A DNA stretch of 64,000 nt from Lachnospiraceae bacterium (GTDB lineage Bacteria; Bacillota; Clostridia; Lachnospirales; Lachnospiraceae), in assembly GCA_017622575.1 (NCBI GenBank), contig JAGAQU010000048.1, positions 1 through 64,000 on the forward strand, written 5' to 3'. Positions 27,606 to 35,785 of this stretch are shown here, in pieces. A program made the position numbers and the translations under genes. The notes beneath the pieces were generated by a model that was not told the DNA's origin, did not search any database, and saw nothing but the letters and a program-made list of their open reading frames with translations. How positions within the stretch are numbered: the first letter of the stretch is position 1; the number at the start of each line of letters is the position of its first letter.

Positions 27606-29714
27606 CTACCGTTTTCTTCTCCTGAACCAGATAATGAATCCTCCGACGATAAAGACAGAAGGAATGATTACCGCTGTCAGAAGAGCAAGGAGAAGTATCG
27701 TGCCCTGGGGGATGGTCAGATAGGTAATCTCAAGACTCTTAACAGGGATGGAAACACTGCTCTCATGGGAGGCGAAGGTTCCAAGTGATGCAGTAAACAG
27801 TCTCATATTTGTTCCCGACACAATCTCATCAGCAGACTGGGTAAACAGATTTTCGCTGGAATAAATAAATGCTGAAGACTCCGATTCTCCTGTGGACTTC
27901 ACACACTTAAGTCCAATGTCAAAAGGACCATCCTGATCACCATCCTGTTTCTCATAGCTATTGCTGCTCTCGATATTATCTCTCACATAGCTTTGTTCTG
28001 ATGAGGATAACAGAACCGACACTTCCACATCTTCCCTTCCATCTACACTAAGTCCCTGGGCATAAGGTGCAAAAACATAACTTCCACTACTATAAATGCT
28101 TTCCGTAACATCGTCATAGCCTATGGACGGTAACAGATAAAAAGGATCCGTATAATAATTTGACTTATCCGCTTCAATGATGAGTCCTTTTGTTACAGAT
28201 ACCCCGTAAAAATCAAGAAGCCTTCCAAAGTTTACAAGTTCCTCGCCAGTATAAGTGGATACGAGAAAAACATCGCCTCCTTTTTCCATATAAGACAGCA
28301 TTTTTTCCGTATCATCAGCGGACAAGTCAGATGTTGGCGCATTGATAATCACACAGCTTGCGTCCTCAGGTATCTCATCATAGTTCATCAGATTGATGGT
28401 CTCGTAATCAATATTCTCCTTTTCAACAGCCGCCGTAAAAGAACTGTCAAAAGAAAGTTCTCCATGTCCTTCCGTGATATAAACCTTTGGCATTTCATCA
28501 GTTGTGACATAGGCAAGGGCGCTTGTGATCTGCCCTTCACCGTCATAGCCGGACGCATAAGAAGAATAGCTGGTATAATCGACTTGATACTCATATATGT
28601 TGTCGTAATCGATCACCTTGCTTCTCTTACTGCTTTCCACGATCAGACTGCCCTGACTGATATCCGTGTCCGTATAATTCTGATAAAATCTGGGATTCAC
28701 AGCCGGATCCACATAGGATACCTTAATGTGTGAATTTAAGCCCTCATAGTTTTCCAGTGTTTCCATAAGTGTAGTATCAGCATCCTTCTCATTTGCAAGG
28801 ACATAGATCGTAATATCTTCGGAAATATTCTCTGCCACTTTTTTTGTCTCATCCGACAGAGAATACAGCTTATCTGCTGTCACATCAAACACGGTATATT
28901 TCGCCGGTATCTCTGAAACAAAAACATTCAGAATTACCACAGCAGCAGTCACCACTACAACGACTGTCGTGCTGTATGTTCCCAGACTGATCGTCTTTTT
29001 TGAGAGATGATATCTTCTCTTCTGAATCGATTGTACCGTAAAGATCAGAGAAAGAATGATCACGGACAAATAATAAACAACACTGGTCAGATGAAAGGAA
29101 CCGTTTAGCAGATCATCAAAACGTCCTACCATATCAAAAGCACTGAGGATTTTTGTCAAAAGATTCCCGGTAGATGAAATCATGCTGCAAAGAGCCGACA
29201 TGATGTAACCGAGGAACAAAACACCAAAGGAAAGCACTGCCGCGATCACCTGACTTTCCGTCAGGGATGAAATGAAAATACAAATTGCAATACAGGCAAG
29301 TCCATAAAGGAAAAATCCCAGAATAGCAAGATAGGATTTTCCAAGATCAACCGTTCCAAAAAGGCGCATGATAACCGGATAAAGAGATACGATCAGCACC
29401 GGTATTGCAAAAATAGTAGAAAGTGCAAAAAACTTTCCCATAACAATGCTTCCTACACTGACCGGTGAAGTCAGTATCAGTTGATCCGTTTTCTGATGTC
29501 TCTCCTCCGCCAGTATTTTCATGCAGAGAACAGGAATGCTGATGAGGAATAAAAAAACAACCGAAGACAGCGCATATCCGATATAGGGATATCCCATAAA
29601 CAGATCATATACTGAAAAATAAATTCCGATCAGAATTAATGTTGCGCCAATAAACAGTGCACCAAGAAAAGAGTGGAAATAAGATTGTAACTCTCTTTTA
29701 TAAATTGCTTTCAT
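27606..29714 (-). CDS. ABC-2 permease (GldF-like) fused to GldG-like exported domain
   Basis: A 702-residue fusion. The first about 235 residues are an ABC-2 type permease with six membrane segments and the AEERHQKTDQLILTSPVS motif. After another membrane segment there is a long extracellular GldG-like region (EIPAKYTVFDVTADKLYSLS ... VYITEGHGE ...) and a last membrane helix before RRRKR. In Bacteroidetes GldF and GldG are separate gliding proteins, but homologues in non-gliding Firmicutes must do something else, such as export or envelope work. I start at 29714 (AAGGAG nine bases upstream); an ATG at 29738 is less likely. It overlaps the ATPase gene by 17 bases. Confidence 0.82.
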   Translation of the reverse strand: MKAIYKRELQSYFHSFLGALFIGATLILIGIYFSVYDLFMGYPYIGYALSSVVFLFLISIPVLCMKILAEERHQKTDQLILTSPVSVGSIVMGKFFALSTIFAIPVLIVSLYPVIMRLFGTVDLGKSYLAILGFFLYGLACIAICIFISSLTESQVIAAVLSFGVLFLGYIMSALCSMISSTGNLLTKILSAFDMVGRFDDLLNGSFHLTSVVYYLSVIILSLIFTVQSIQKRRYHLSKKTISLGTYSTTVVVVVTAAVVILNVFVSEIPAKYTVFDVTADKLYSLSDETKKVAENISEDITIYVLANEKDADTTLMETLENYEGLNSHIKVSYVDPAVNPRFYQNYTDTDISQGSLIVESSKRSKVIDYDNIYEYQVDYTSYSSYASGYDGEGQITSALAYVTTDEMPKVYITEGHGELSFDSSFTAAVEKENIDYETINLMNYDEIPEDASCVIINAPTSDLSADDTEKMLSYMEKGGDVFLVSTYTGEELVNFGRLLDFYGVSVTKGLIIEADKSNYYTDPFYLLPSIGYDDVTESIYSSGSYVFAPYAQGLSVDGREDVEVSVLLSSSEQSYVRDNIESSNSYEKQDGDQDGPFDIGLKCVKSTGESESSAFIYSSENLFTQSADEIVSGTNMRLFTASLGTFASHESSVSIPVKSLEITYLTIPQGTILLLALLTAVIIPSVFIVGGFIIWFRRRKR

Positions 29715-30738
29715 TGATATCATCTCCTTCCTGCGCATGACTTTCCGTCTGTTTTTGCATGATCTTTTCTTCTTCGGATTTCATTTGATCGTCTGTTTCT
29801 TTTCCATCGTCTCCGGTTAATTCAAGGAATATATCCTCAAGAGATTTTTCAAGACGATTCATGGAAAGGATCGGCATCTTCTCATTAGCAAGAGCATAAA
29901 ACAACTCTACGCGGATATCTTCCTTCGCGTCTGTTTCAATCACAGCCTTTACACAGCCTTTTTCGTGACTTTCACACATGGTATAATGCATGACCCCCGG
30001 AATCGTCTGAATGACTCTCTCCGCTTTTTCCGCTTCACCAAGAATATGAACTTCCAGGGTGGCACTGCCATTTTTAAGGGAGGTGAGACCTTCCGGCGTA
30101 TCACATGCGACAAGTTTCCCTTTTGAAATGATCATAATCTCATCGCAGACAGCCTGCACTTCGGAAAGGATGTGGGAACTCAGGATAATTGTATGCTTCT
30201 CCGAAAGCTTTTTGATCAGTTCACGGATCTCAATTATCTGTTTGGGATCAAGACCGACCGTTGGCTCATCGAGAATGATCACTTCGGGATACCCAAGGAT
30301 CGCCTGCGCAAGTCCAACCCTCTGTTTATATCCTTTGGAGAGGTTTCTGATCAGACGTTCTGACACCTCTGTGATCATGGTCATTTCCATCACTTCCGAA
30401 ATCCGGTTTTCTCTTTTCTTTCCCTTTATTTTTTTCAGTTCGGCAACAAACTTCAAATATTCTTTTACCGTCATTTCCTGATAAAGCGGCGGAATTTCCG
30501 GAAGGTACCCGATACACTTCTTAGCTTCCTCTGGGTCTTTTACAATATCATAACCATTGATTGTCACCGTTCCTTCGGTAGGTGCTATGTAACCTGTCAT
30601 GATATTCATAGTGGTGCTCTTTCCCGCCCCATTAGGTCCAAGGAAACCGTATATTTTTCCCGGCTCTACCTGAAAGGAAAGATGATCCACCGCAAGGTGA
30701 TTGCCATATCTCTTTACAAGATTGTTTACTTCTATCAA
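29698..30738 (-). CDS. ABC transporter ATP-binding protein (GldA-like)
   Basis: A 346-residue ABC ATPase: Walker A GPNGAGKST (about 34-42), signature LSKGYKQR, Walker B VIILDEPTVGLDP, and the H-loop SSH. After about residue 300 there is a charged, Glu/Gln-rich tail not needed for ATP binding. It begins with TTG, with AAGGAGG nine bases upstream. It drives the permease encoded next. Confidence 0.88.
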   Translation of the reverse strand: MIEVNNLVKRYGNHLAVDHLSFQVEPGKIYGFLGPNGAGKSTTMNIMTGYIAPTEGTVTINGYDIVKDPEEAKKCIGYLPEIPPLYQEMTVKEYLKFVAELKKIKGKKRENRISEVMEMTMITEVSERLIRNLSKGYKQRVGLAQAILGYPEVIILDEPTVGLDPKQIIEIRELIKKLSEKHTIILSSHILSEVQAVCDEIMIISKGKLVACDTPEGLTSLKNGSATLEVHILGEAEKAERVIQTIPGVMHYTMCESHEKGCVKAVIETDAKEDIRVELFYALANEKMPILSMNRLEKSLEDIFLELTGDDGKETDDQMKSEEEKIMQKQTESHAQEGDDINESNL

Positions 30739-30887
30739 AGCAAAACTCCTCCTTTATATTTTGTTTACTGTCAGAACAAATATTTGCACCAGCATGTACT
30801 TTTAATAATTTACGCTTTATTTGTGATGGAAAATGTATAAAAGTGTGAAATTTTTGTGTTTTTTCGGGAACGAAGCAAACACCTTAT

Positions 30888-30896
30888 CATACTATA
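30888..30896 (+). promoter_or_regulatory. Possible sporulation-type -10 element of cotJ
   Basis: CATACTATA fits the SigK pattern CATAnnnTA and, with one mismatch, the SigE pattern CATACAnT. It lies 37 bases before cotJA. The -35 region is weak in both readings. In Bacillus subtilis cotJ is SigE-controlled. Confidence 0.4.
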
Positions 30897-30932
30897 ATAT
30901 TAAACATTGTTAATATTTATGAGAGGAAATCT

Positions 30933-31103
30933 ATGCAGGATTACAGCTTTAACGAATATTTTGACCGCTTTCCCATTGCCATGGCCTATGTTCCCTGGCA
31001 ACAGCTTACAAATATTTTTGAAAATCTTGATCAGGCATACAAAACAGGCACCATCTTCCCCGAGCTTGAAAAACCTTTCACAGGAAGGAGATGCGTGGAA
31101 TGA
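30933..31103 (+). CDS. cotJA: Spore coat-associated protein CotJA
   Basis: A 56-residue protein, too short for many gene finders. It carries the CotJA pattern MAYVPWQQLTNIFENLDQAY (17-36), then GTIFPELEKPF (39-49). GAGAGGAAA precedes the ATG. Its stop overlaps the cotJB start by four bases. CotJA, B and C form an inner-coat complex of the spore. Confidence 0.88.
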   Translation: MQDYSFNEYFDRFPIAMAYVPWQQLTNIFENLDQAYKTGTIFPELEKPFTGRRCVE

Positions 31104-31381
31104 TGAATGAGAAAAGGAAAATGTCTTCTGAACAGAGACAGCTTTATCATGATATTGGTGTCATCAGTTTTGTCATTGTAGAAATGACTGAATATCTTGA
31201 CACGCATCCCACCGACAGAGATGCCATGGACTATTTAAATCATTATGTCCGTATGCAGAATCAGGCCATGCGGGAATATGCAATGAAATACGGTCCTCTT
31301 CGTATCTCAGATGCGGACGGATGCAGCCAGAATGAATGGAAATGGGCAACACAGCCCTGGCCCTGGGAAGGAGGATGTTGA
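31100..31381 (+). CDS. cotJB: Spore coat protein CotJB
   Basis: A 93-residue CotJB protein: LYHDIGVISFVIVEMTEYLDTHP, then ALEYLNHY-like helix (DAMDYLNHYVRM) and the Trp-rich end WKWATQPWPWEGGC. The GAAGGAG site is nine bases before the ATG at 31100. An in-frame ATG at 31091 would put the ribosome site inside the gene. CotJC follows after three bases. Confidence 0.93.
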   Translation: MMNEKRKMSSEQRQLYHDIGVISFVIVEMTEYLDTHPTDRDAMDYLNHYVRMQNQAMREYAMKYGPLRISDADGCSQNEWKWATQPWPWEGGC

Positions 31382-31384
31382 TTT

Positions 31385-31993
31385 ATGTGGAGTTATGAAA
31401 AAAGATTACAATTCCCGGTAAATATCAAAGAACCCAATGCCAAGCTTGCACAGGTCATTCTGACCCAGTACGGCGGACCGGATGGGGAACTTGGCGCATC
31501 CATGCGCTATATTTCCCAGCGCTACTCCATGCCCTATAATGAGGTTGCCGCTGTCCTTACCGACATTGGAACGGAAGAACTTGCACACCTTGAGATGGTA
31601 TCCACCATCGTACACCAGCTGACACGCAACTTAACTATGGAAGAAATTGAAGAATCCGGGTTTGCCAACTATTACGTTGACCACACTGCAGGTATCTGGC
31701 CCATGGCGGCAGGCGGTATTCCTTTTTCCAGTACCGAATTCCAGTCAAAAGGCGATGCCATTACCGATCTCCATGAAGATATGGCCGCAGAGCAGAAAGC
31801 CAGATCCACGTATGACAATATTTTAAGACTAGTCCGCGATTATCCCGATATTTATGAACCGATCAAATTTTTGAGAGCCCGTGAAATCGTACATTACCAG
31901 AGATTCGGAGAGGCATTGAGAATTGTTCAGGATAAGCTGGATTCCAGAAACTTCTATGCGTTTAATCCTGAGTTTGACAGGTGTAAGGAATAA
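31385..31993 (+). CDS. cotJC: Spore coat protein CotJC (manganese catalase family)
   Basis: A 202-residue ferritin-like four-helix protein of the manganese catalase family, the CotJC type. Metal ligands are probably the Glu of GGPDGELGASMRY, EELAHLEM and EIVHYQRFGE. It may remove peroxide or be structural in the spore coat. It is the last gene of cotJABC. Confidence 0.93.
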   Translation: MWSYEKRLQFPVNIKEPNAKLAQVILTQYGGPDGELGASMRYISQRYSMPYNEVAAVLTDIGTEELAHLEMVSTIVHQLTRNLTMEEIEESGFANYYVDHTAGIWPMAAGGIPFSSTEFQSKGDAITDLHEDMAAEQKARSTYDNILRLVRDYPDIYEPIKFLRAREIVHYQRFGEALRIVQDKLDSRNFYAFNPEFDRCKE

Positions 31994-32026
31994 TAGTTGA
32001 CTTTTTATGAAATAGCTATTTTATAT

Positions 32027-32056
32027 AAAGGAGTCCGTTCCAAAACGGACTCCTTT
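32027..32056. terminator. Hairpin after cotJC
   Basis: A perfect 13-base stem (AAAGGAGTCCGTT with its complement) and a CCAA loop, 33 bases past the cotJC stop. The following T-run is short, so termination may be incomplete. Confidence 0.65.
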
Positions 32057-32086
32057 CAGAAAATATATACTAATAAGGGTGATAAC

Positions 32087-32602
32087 ATGAAATCTTTAAA
32101 ACAATATACTTTGGTGGGAATCATATTTGTTATAATTGTTGGCAGCATATGGCATTTTGTCTATGAATGGTCAGGCAATAACTTTATTGTCGGCTTTTTC
32201 TTCCCTGTGAATGAATCAACTTGGGAACATATGAAGCTGCTCTTTTTTCCAATGCTGATCTATTCCTTCTATATGAGAGCTAAGCTAAAGGAAACATACC
32301 CCTGTATCACTTCTGCACTGTCCTTTGGCATTTTGCTTGGCACTGTTTCGATTCCAATACTCTTCTATACCTATACCGGGATTTTAGGCTTTCATACTAC
32401 TATATTTGATATTGCTACTTTTATTGTGTCTGTACTCATCGCATTTTACGTTACTTACACCTTCACTTTGACCAGTAGACTTAATTTCTGCTACCCCTTC
32501 CTTACTTTCGGCATTTTTGCTTTTGCAATATGCTTTTTTATGTTTACTTATTTTCCTCCTGCACTGGGTATTTTTACACAATACAGTAACTCATATCCTT
32601 AA
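32087..32602 (+). CDS. DUF6512-like membrane protein
   Basis: A 171-residue protein with five or six membrane segments. The N-terminal pattern HFVYEWSGNNFIVGFFFPVNESTWEHMKLLFFP matches DUF6512. Function unknown. I start at 32087 (AAGGGTGATAAC before ATG); an ORF back to 31997 would run through the cotJ hairpin. Confidence 0.75.
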   Translation: MKSLKQYTLVGIIFVIIVGSIWHFVYEWSGNNFIVGFFFPVNESTWEHMKLLFFPMLIYSFYMRAKLKETYPCITSALSFGILLGTVSIPILFYTYTGILGFHTTIFDIATFIVSVLIAFYVTYTFTLTSRLNFCYPFLTFGIFAFAICFFMFTYFPPALGIFTQYSNSYP

Positions 32603-32666
32603 ATAAGACCACTTTGTGTATAAAACCACCAAAAGTGTCTATCCTCTTTTATGAGGTGAAAAAAAA

Positions 32667-32813
32667 ATGATCGATAATATGGTGCAAAGCAGGTCAGATC
32701 CCGTGGCGAAATGCGCAGCTATGTGGAAAATCTGTTTAAAACATCACCTATCTCACGAAGCGCAGAAGAAAGGACAGCGCAAATCGTCGCCGGAATCCCT
32801 GCAAATCCCATAA
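32667..32813 (+). pseudogene. Truncated ORF with good ribosome site, joined to MATE remnant
   Basis: A 48-residue reading frame starts at an ATG with GAGGTG eight bases upstream: MIDNMVQSRSDPVAKCAAMW, then it runs antisense into the MATE remnant and stops. The first about 23 residues could be the 5' end of a lost gene; the rest is just the opposite strand of the MATE sequence. I do not recognise the protein. Confidence 0.3.
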
Positions 32814-33088
32814 TGAACATATATTGCGTACCGACTGCAAGGATTGCACCGGCATCCCTGTTATTCTTTACCATAAGGGAAAGAATCTGATATGGAATTA
32901 CCATACAGCAGAACATATAGATTCCAATTCCGATAAAAGCAAGAATAAACTTAAACAGAAGCGACTGCTTCATTCCTTTCTCATTGCCTGCTCCAAAAAA
33001 TTGTGACATAAATATACCGCCGGCGGTGCAAATGGAATTGATCGGTACCTGAAATAAATATAAAATCTGTCCCACAGCATTGATGCAT
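32719..33088 (-). pseudogene. MATE efflux transporter remnant
   Basis: About 120 residues related to a MATE (DinF/NorM-type) transporter: INAVGQILYLFQVPINSICTAGGIFMSQFFGAGNEKG at one end and GFAGIPATICAVLSSALREIGDV at the other. Normal MATE proteins have about 450 residues and 12 segments. Here the N-terminal segment is missing (an in-frame stop lies just upstream) and everything after the DV of REIGDV is lost, with LNRFST and a stop following. It is a decayed fragment. Confidence 0.75.
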
Positions 33089-33196
33089 ACATGTCATATT
33101 AAAAGAAATAATTTATCTTTTCTTTATCCTTTCTTTCTTTTTCAGAAACATTTTAGACACATTTATCCAATATAATGATTCATATCAAATGAGGCC

Positions 33197-33260
33197 GCCG
33201 GTGCCGATAGCCTATCGGATGCTGACCGGCTTCGACAAACCATCACAGGAGCCCTCCTGT
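33197..33260. other. Multi-hairpin intergenic element, unassigned
   Basis: Two stems lie side by side: GCCGGT...ACCGGC enclosing CCGATA/TATCGG with a three-base loop (33197-33230), then ACAGGA/TCCTGT with a four-base loop (33245-33260). A third hairpin follows at 33270. The GC content is well above the flanks. It could be a small RNA, a 3' UTR of the SpoVAF-like gene, or a relic. A TATAAT at 33170-33175 on the plus strand lacks a good -35. Confidence 0.4.
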
Positions 33261-33269
33261 TTACATAAA

Positions 33270-33290
33270 GAGCCGGCATTTTGCCGGCTC
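33270..33290 (-). terminator. Hairpin terminator after the SpoVAF-like gene
   Basis: A perfect nine-base stem (GAGCCGGCA with TGCCGGCTC) and a three-base loop, seven bases past the stop codon, with TTTAT following on the minus strand. Confidence 0.7.
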
Positions 33291-33297
33291 AAATTAT

Positions 33298-34746
33298 TTA
33301 GTCTTTCGCTCCCGGAAGCCTGTATCTGATAAATCGCTTCGAAAGCTGCTTCAGATTAAAGGGAATCAGCGGATAAATATAACTCTTTCCTGATACTGTT
33401 TTATTGGATATAACCGCAACGATCATAAGAATGAATGCCGCTATATAGCCCCACACACCAAACATGGCTGTCAGGATCAGATTGATGATCCTCATAAATT
33501 TAATGGCATAGCCAAGCTCATAGCTTGCCTGGGTATAGTTGGCAATGGCTACAAAAGCCATATACAGCATTACCTCGGAGTTAAACCATCCGCTGTTTAC
33601 AGAAAATTCCCCCAGTACCAGAGCCGCCATTACACTCAGCGGTGTGCTCAGCATATTAGGCGTATTGACTGCCGCAAGACGAAGACCGTCTATGGCAAGC
33701 TCCAGAAGTAAAAACTGCCATACAAGAGGAATGTTGGTTGGATCCTCAATTCTGATAAATTCGAAGCCACTCGGAATCCATTCCGGTCTCTGCATCAGCA
33801 GAAGAAATGTGGGCGTTAAAAGATAAGTGAGTACAGCAATCAAAAATCTTGACAGCCTTAAATAGGTTCCTGTGATAGGCGGGAAATAATAATCATCCGC
33901 CTCCTCCACCACATCAAACACTGATGTCGGTGTGATCATGGCTGACGGTGAATTGTCAACCAGTATCACGATATCTCCCTCCAGGATCTGCGCGGAAGCC
34001 GTGTCAGGGCGCTCCGTAAACTTGAACTTCGGGAAAGGATTGTACCATTTCTTCTTATATAGGCACTCCGCCAGACTTTCCTGATTCATGGTAAGGGCAT
34101 CCACTTTGATATTCTGAATCCTTTCTCGGAGCTTCTCCAAAAAATCATGGTCAACTCTGCTGTCCATATAGCAGAGCACGATATCTGTCTGGGAGCTGTT
34201 TCCCGCATGAAATAACTCCATTCGAAGCTCGGTACTTCTGATCCTTCTCCTGATCAGCGCTGTATTAAATACGATCGTTTCCACAAAGCCGTCCTTAGAT
34301 CCACGGAGTGCCTTGTCCTTCTCCGGTTCCGAAACATTTCTTGCAGGGTAAGTTCTGGAATCAATCAAAAGGCATTTGTCATATCCGTCAATAAAAAGTG
34401 CAAACACACCGGACATGATAAAATAAATAATCTGCTTCCAGTCATCCTGAAGATCTACCTCCACATAAGGAATATATTTTTTTGACATTTCGTGAGCATC
34501 CTTTGGCAGCTCATCTTCCTTCAGATCCATAAAATACTGCAGCATCTTCTGCATCAGTTCATCCTTACAGAAACCATCGATAAAATACATACAGGCATCT
34601 CTGCCTCCCACTTTGATCACCCGATATACAAGGTCAAAATTTTTATCCACATCCAGCGTTTTATTCAAATATTCCATTGTCTCCTGCAGGGAGGATGTCA
34701 TTTTCTCCGTATGATCCCTGAGGTTATCGATTCCGTTGATATCCAT
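33298..34746 (-). CDS. Spore germination protein, SpoVAF/GerA family
   Basis: A 482-residue GerA-family protein: a soluble N-terminal domain (about 1-260) with VLCYMDSRVD, then GDIVILVDNSPSAMITPTSVFD (about 280-300) and about four to five membrane segments to the end. Its size and single-gene setting resemble SpoVAF more than a GerA subunit of a nutrient receptor, because no GerB or GerC gene is nearby. It sits in the spore inner membrane and acts in germination. AAGGAG is seven bases before the ATG at 34746; an ORF to 34785 is less likely. Confidence 0.87.
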   Translation of the reverse strand: MDINGIDNLRDHTEKMTSSLQETMEYLNKTLDVDKNFDLVYRVIKVGGRDACMYFIDGFCKDELMQKMLQYFMDLKEDELPKDAHEMSKKYIPYVEVDLQDDWKQIIYFIMSGVFALFIDGYDKCLLIDSRTYPARNVSEPEKDKALRGSKDGFVETIVFNTALIRRRIRSTELRMELFHAGNSSQTDIVLCYMDSRVDHDFLEKLRERIQNIKVDALTMNQESLAECLYKKKWYNPFPKFKFTERPDTASAQILEGDIVILVDNSPSAMITPTSVFDVVEEADDYYFPPITGTYLRLSRFLIAVLTYLLTPTFLLLMQRPEWIPSGFEFIRIEDPTNIPLVWQFLLLELAIDGLRLAAVNTPNMLSTPLSVMAALVLGEFSVNSGWFNSEVMLYMAFVAIANYTQASYELGYAIKFMRIINLILTAMFGVWGYIAAFILMIVAVISNKTVSGKSYIYPLIPFNLKQLSKRFIRYRLPGAKD

Positions 34747-34751
34747 AAAAA

Positions 34752-34803
34752 AACTCCTTCCACTCACATGTAGGTCTATCACCATTATGTGGTAAAAGGA
34801 GTT
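34752..34803 (-). terminator. Terminator-like hairpin after dut
   Basis: AACTCCTT pairs with AAGGAGTT, extended inside by ACCAC/GTGG across a bulge. On the minus strand the stem ends in a run of seven T and then the start codon of the SpoVAF-like gene. It fits a terminator for the nrdD-nrdG-dut transcript. The right arm also contains the ribosome site of the next gene. Confidence 0.65.
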
Positions 34804-34812
34804 ATTTTATGC
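34783..34812 (-). promoter_or_regulatory. SigG-type promoter of the SpoVAF-like gene
   Basis: GCATA (34812-34808) and CATAATG (34789-34783) with an 18-base spacer. These match the SigG consensus (GMATR, 18 bases, CATNMTA) at all five and six of seven positions. Forespore expression is what a germination protein needs. Confidence 0.55.
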
Positions 34813-34828
34813 AAAACACAAACGATAA

Positions 34829-35263
34829 TTACTGCTTACCGGTACTTCCAAATCCTCCTCTGTCTGTCCCCTCAAGCACAGCTACTTCCTGGAAGAAAAT
34901 CTTCGGCTGATTCTCCATAATACGGAACTGACAGATTCTGTCGTTACACTCAATATGCGTATCTCTCACAGCGTAAACCGGCATAAACCACTGGTCATTA
35001 TCGCCGCAATAAGAACAATCTACAACGCCCTGGTGATTTGTCTGGATGATTCCAAAATTTTTGAACGTGGAGCTTCTCGGAACAATATGGGCTTCATAGC
35101 CTTTTGGCAGTTCCATGGCAACTCCTAAGGGAATCAGTTTAAATTCCCCTTTCTTTAAATCAACAGATTCTGCGGCGCGAAGATCGATCCAGTCAGATTT
35201 CCCGTCAATATAAGTCAATTTATCGATTTTGTCTGTAAAATACTTAATTCTGATTGTCTCCAT
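34829..35263 (-). CDS. dut: dUTP diphosphatase
   Basis: A 144-residue trimeric-type dUTPase: [11 protein letters not shown] (motif 2), [12 protein letters not shown] (motif 3, with the catalytic Asp), DRICQFRI (motif 4) and the C-terminal RGGFGSTGK (motif 5). It hydrolyses dUTP to dUMP and PPi. It follows nrdG by nine bases, which links it to dNTP supply. Confidence 0.93.
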   Translation of the reverse strand: METIRIKYFTDKIDKLTYIDGKSDWIDLRAAESVDLKKGEFKLIPLGVAMELPKGYEAHIVPRSSTFKNFGIIQTNHQGVVDCSYCGDNDQWFMPVYAVRDTHIECNDRICQFRIMENQPKIFFQEVAVLEGTDRGGFGSTGKQ

Positions 35264-35272
35264 ACTTCACTC

Positions 35273-35782
35273 CTATGCATAGTCACCGCAATGTAAGACC
35301 GGAACTGTAGGATCCGTCTGCTTCAGGCTCGCCTGCACATCAATCACTCTCTGATTGCTACTCCCCTTCCAGAGCAGCTTTACATCCTTTTTGTCTACCT
35401 GAAATTCTCCGTCTACCAGAACATCAATATACTGCATGGCAGCATAGTGAAGAATATTTTCCCAGGAATCCCCGGTATAAAGCCAGATCGTCTTATCAGG
35501 ATATTTCTGCTTGATCTCTGCCATCAGATTTCTGACTTCCACCCTGTTTGCAGAATGAAGCGGATCCCCTCCTGAAAAAGTAATACCGGAAATATAAGGT
35601 TTTTCAAGCTGTTCAAAGATTTCCTGTTTGGCAGCATCGTCAAAAGGAAGTCCGCCGTTAGGATCCCAGGTAATCGGATTCTGACACTCTTTACAGCAAT
35701 GAGAGCACCCTGCTACCCACAGCACCACGCGCAGTCCGTCTCCGTTTAACATATCATCTTTTGTTATATTGTGATATCTCAT
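35273..35782 (-). CDS. nrdG: Anaerobic ribonucleotide reductase activating protein
   Basis: A 169-residue radical SAM activase with CSHCCKEC (CxxxCxxC) near residues 26-33 and TFSGGDPL. It makes the glycyl radical on NrdD using S-adenosylmethionine. It starts three bases after the nrdD stop. Confidence 0.95.
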   Translation of the reverse strand: MRYHNITKDDMLNGDGLRVVLWVAGCSHCCKECQNPITWDPNGGLPFDDAAKQEIFEQLEKPYISGITFSGGDPLHSANRVEVRNLMAEIKQKYPDKTIWLYTGDSWENILHYAAMQYIDVLVDGEFQVDKKDVKLLWKGSSNQRVIDVQASLKQTDPTVPVLHCGDYA

Positions 35783-35785
35783 CCC

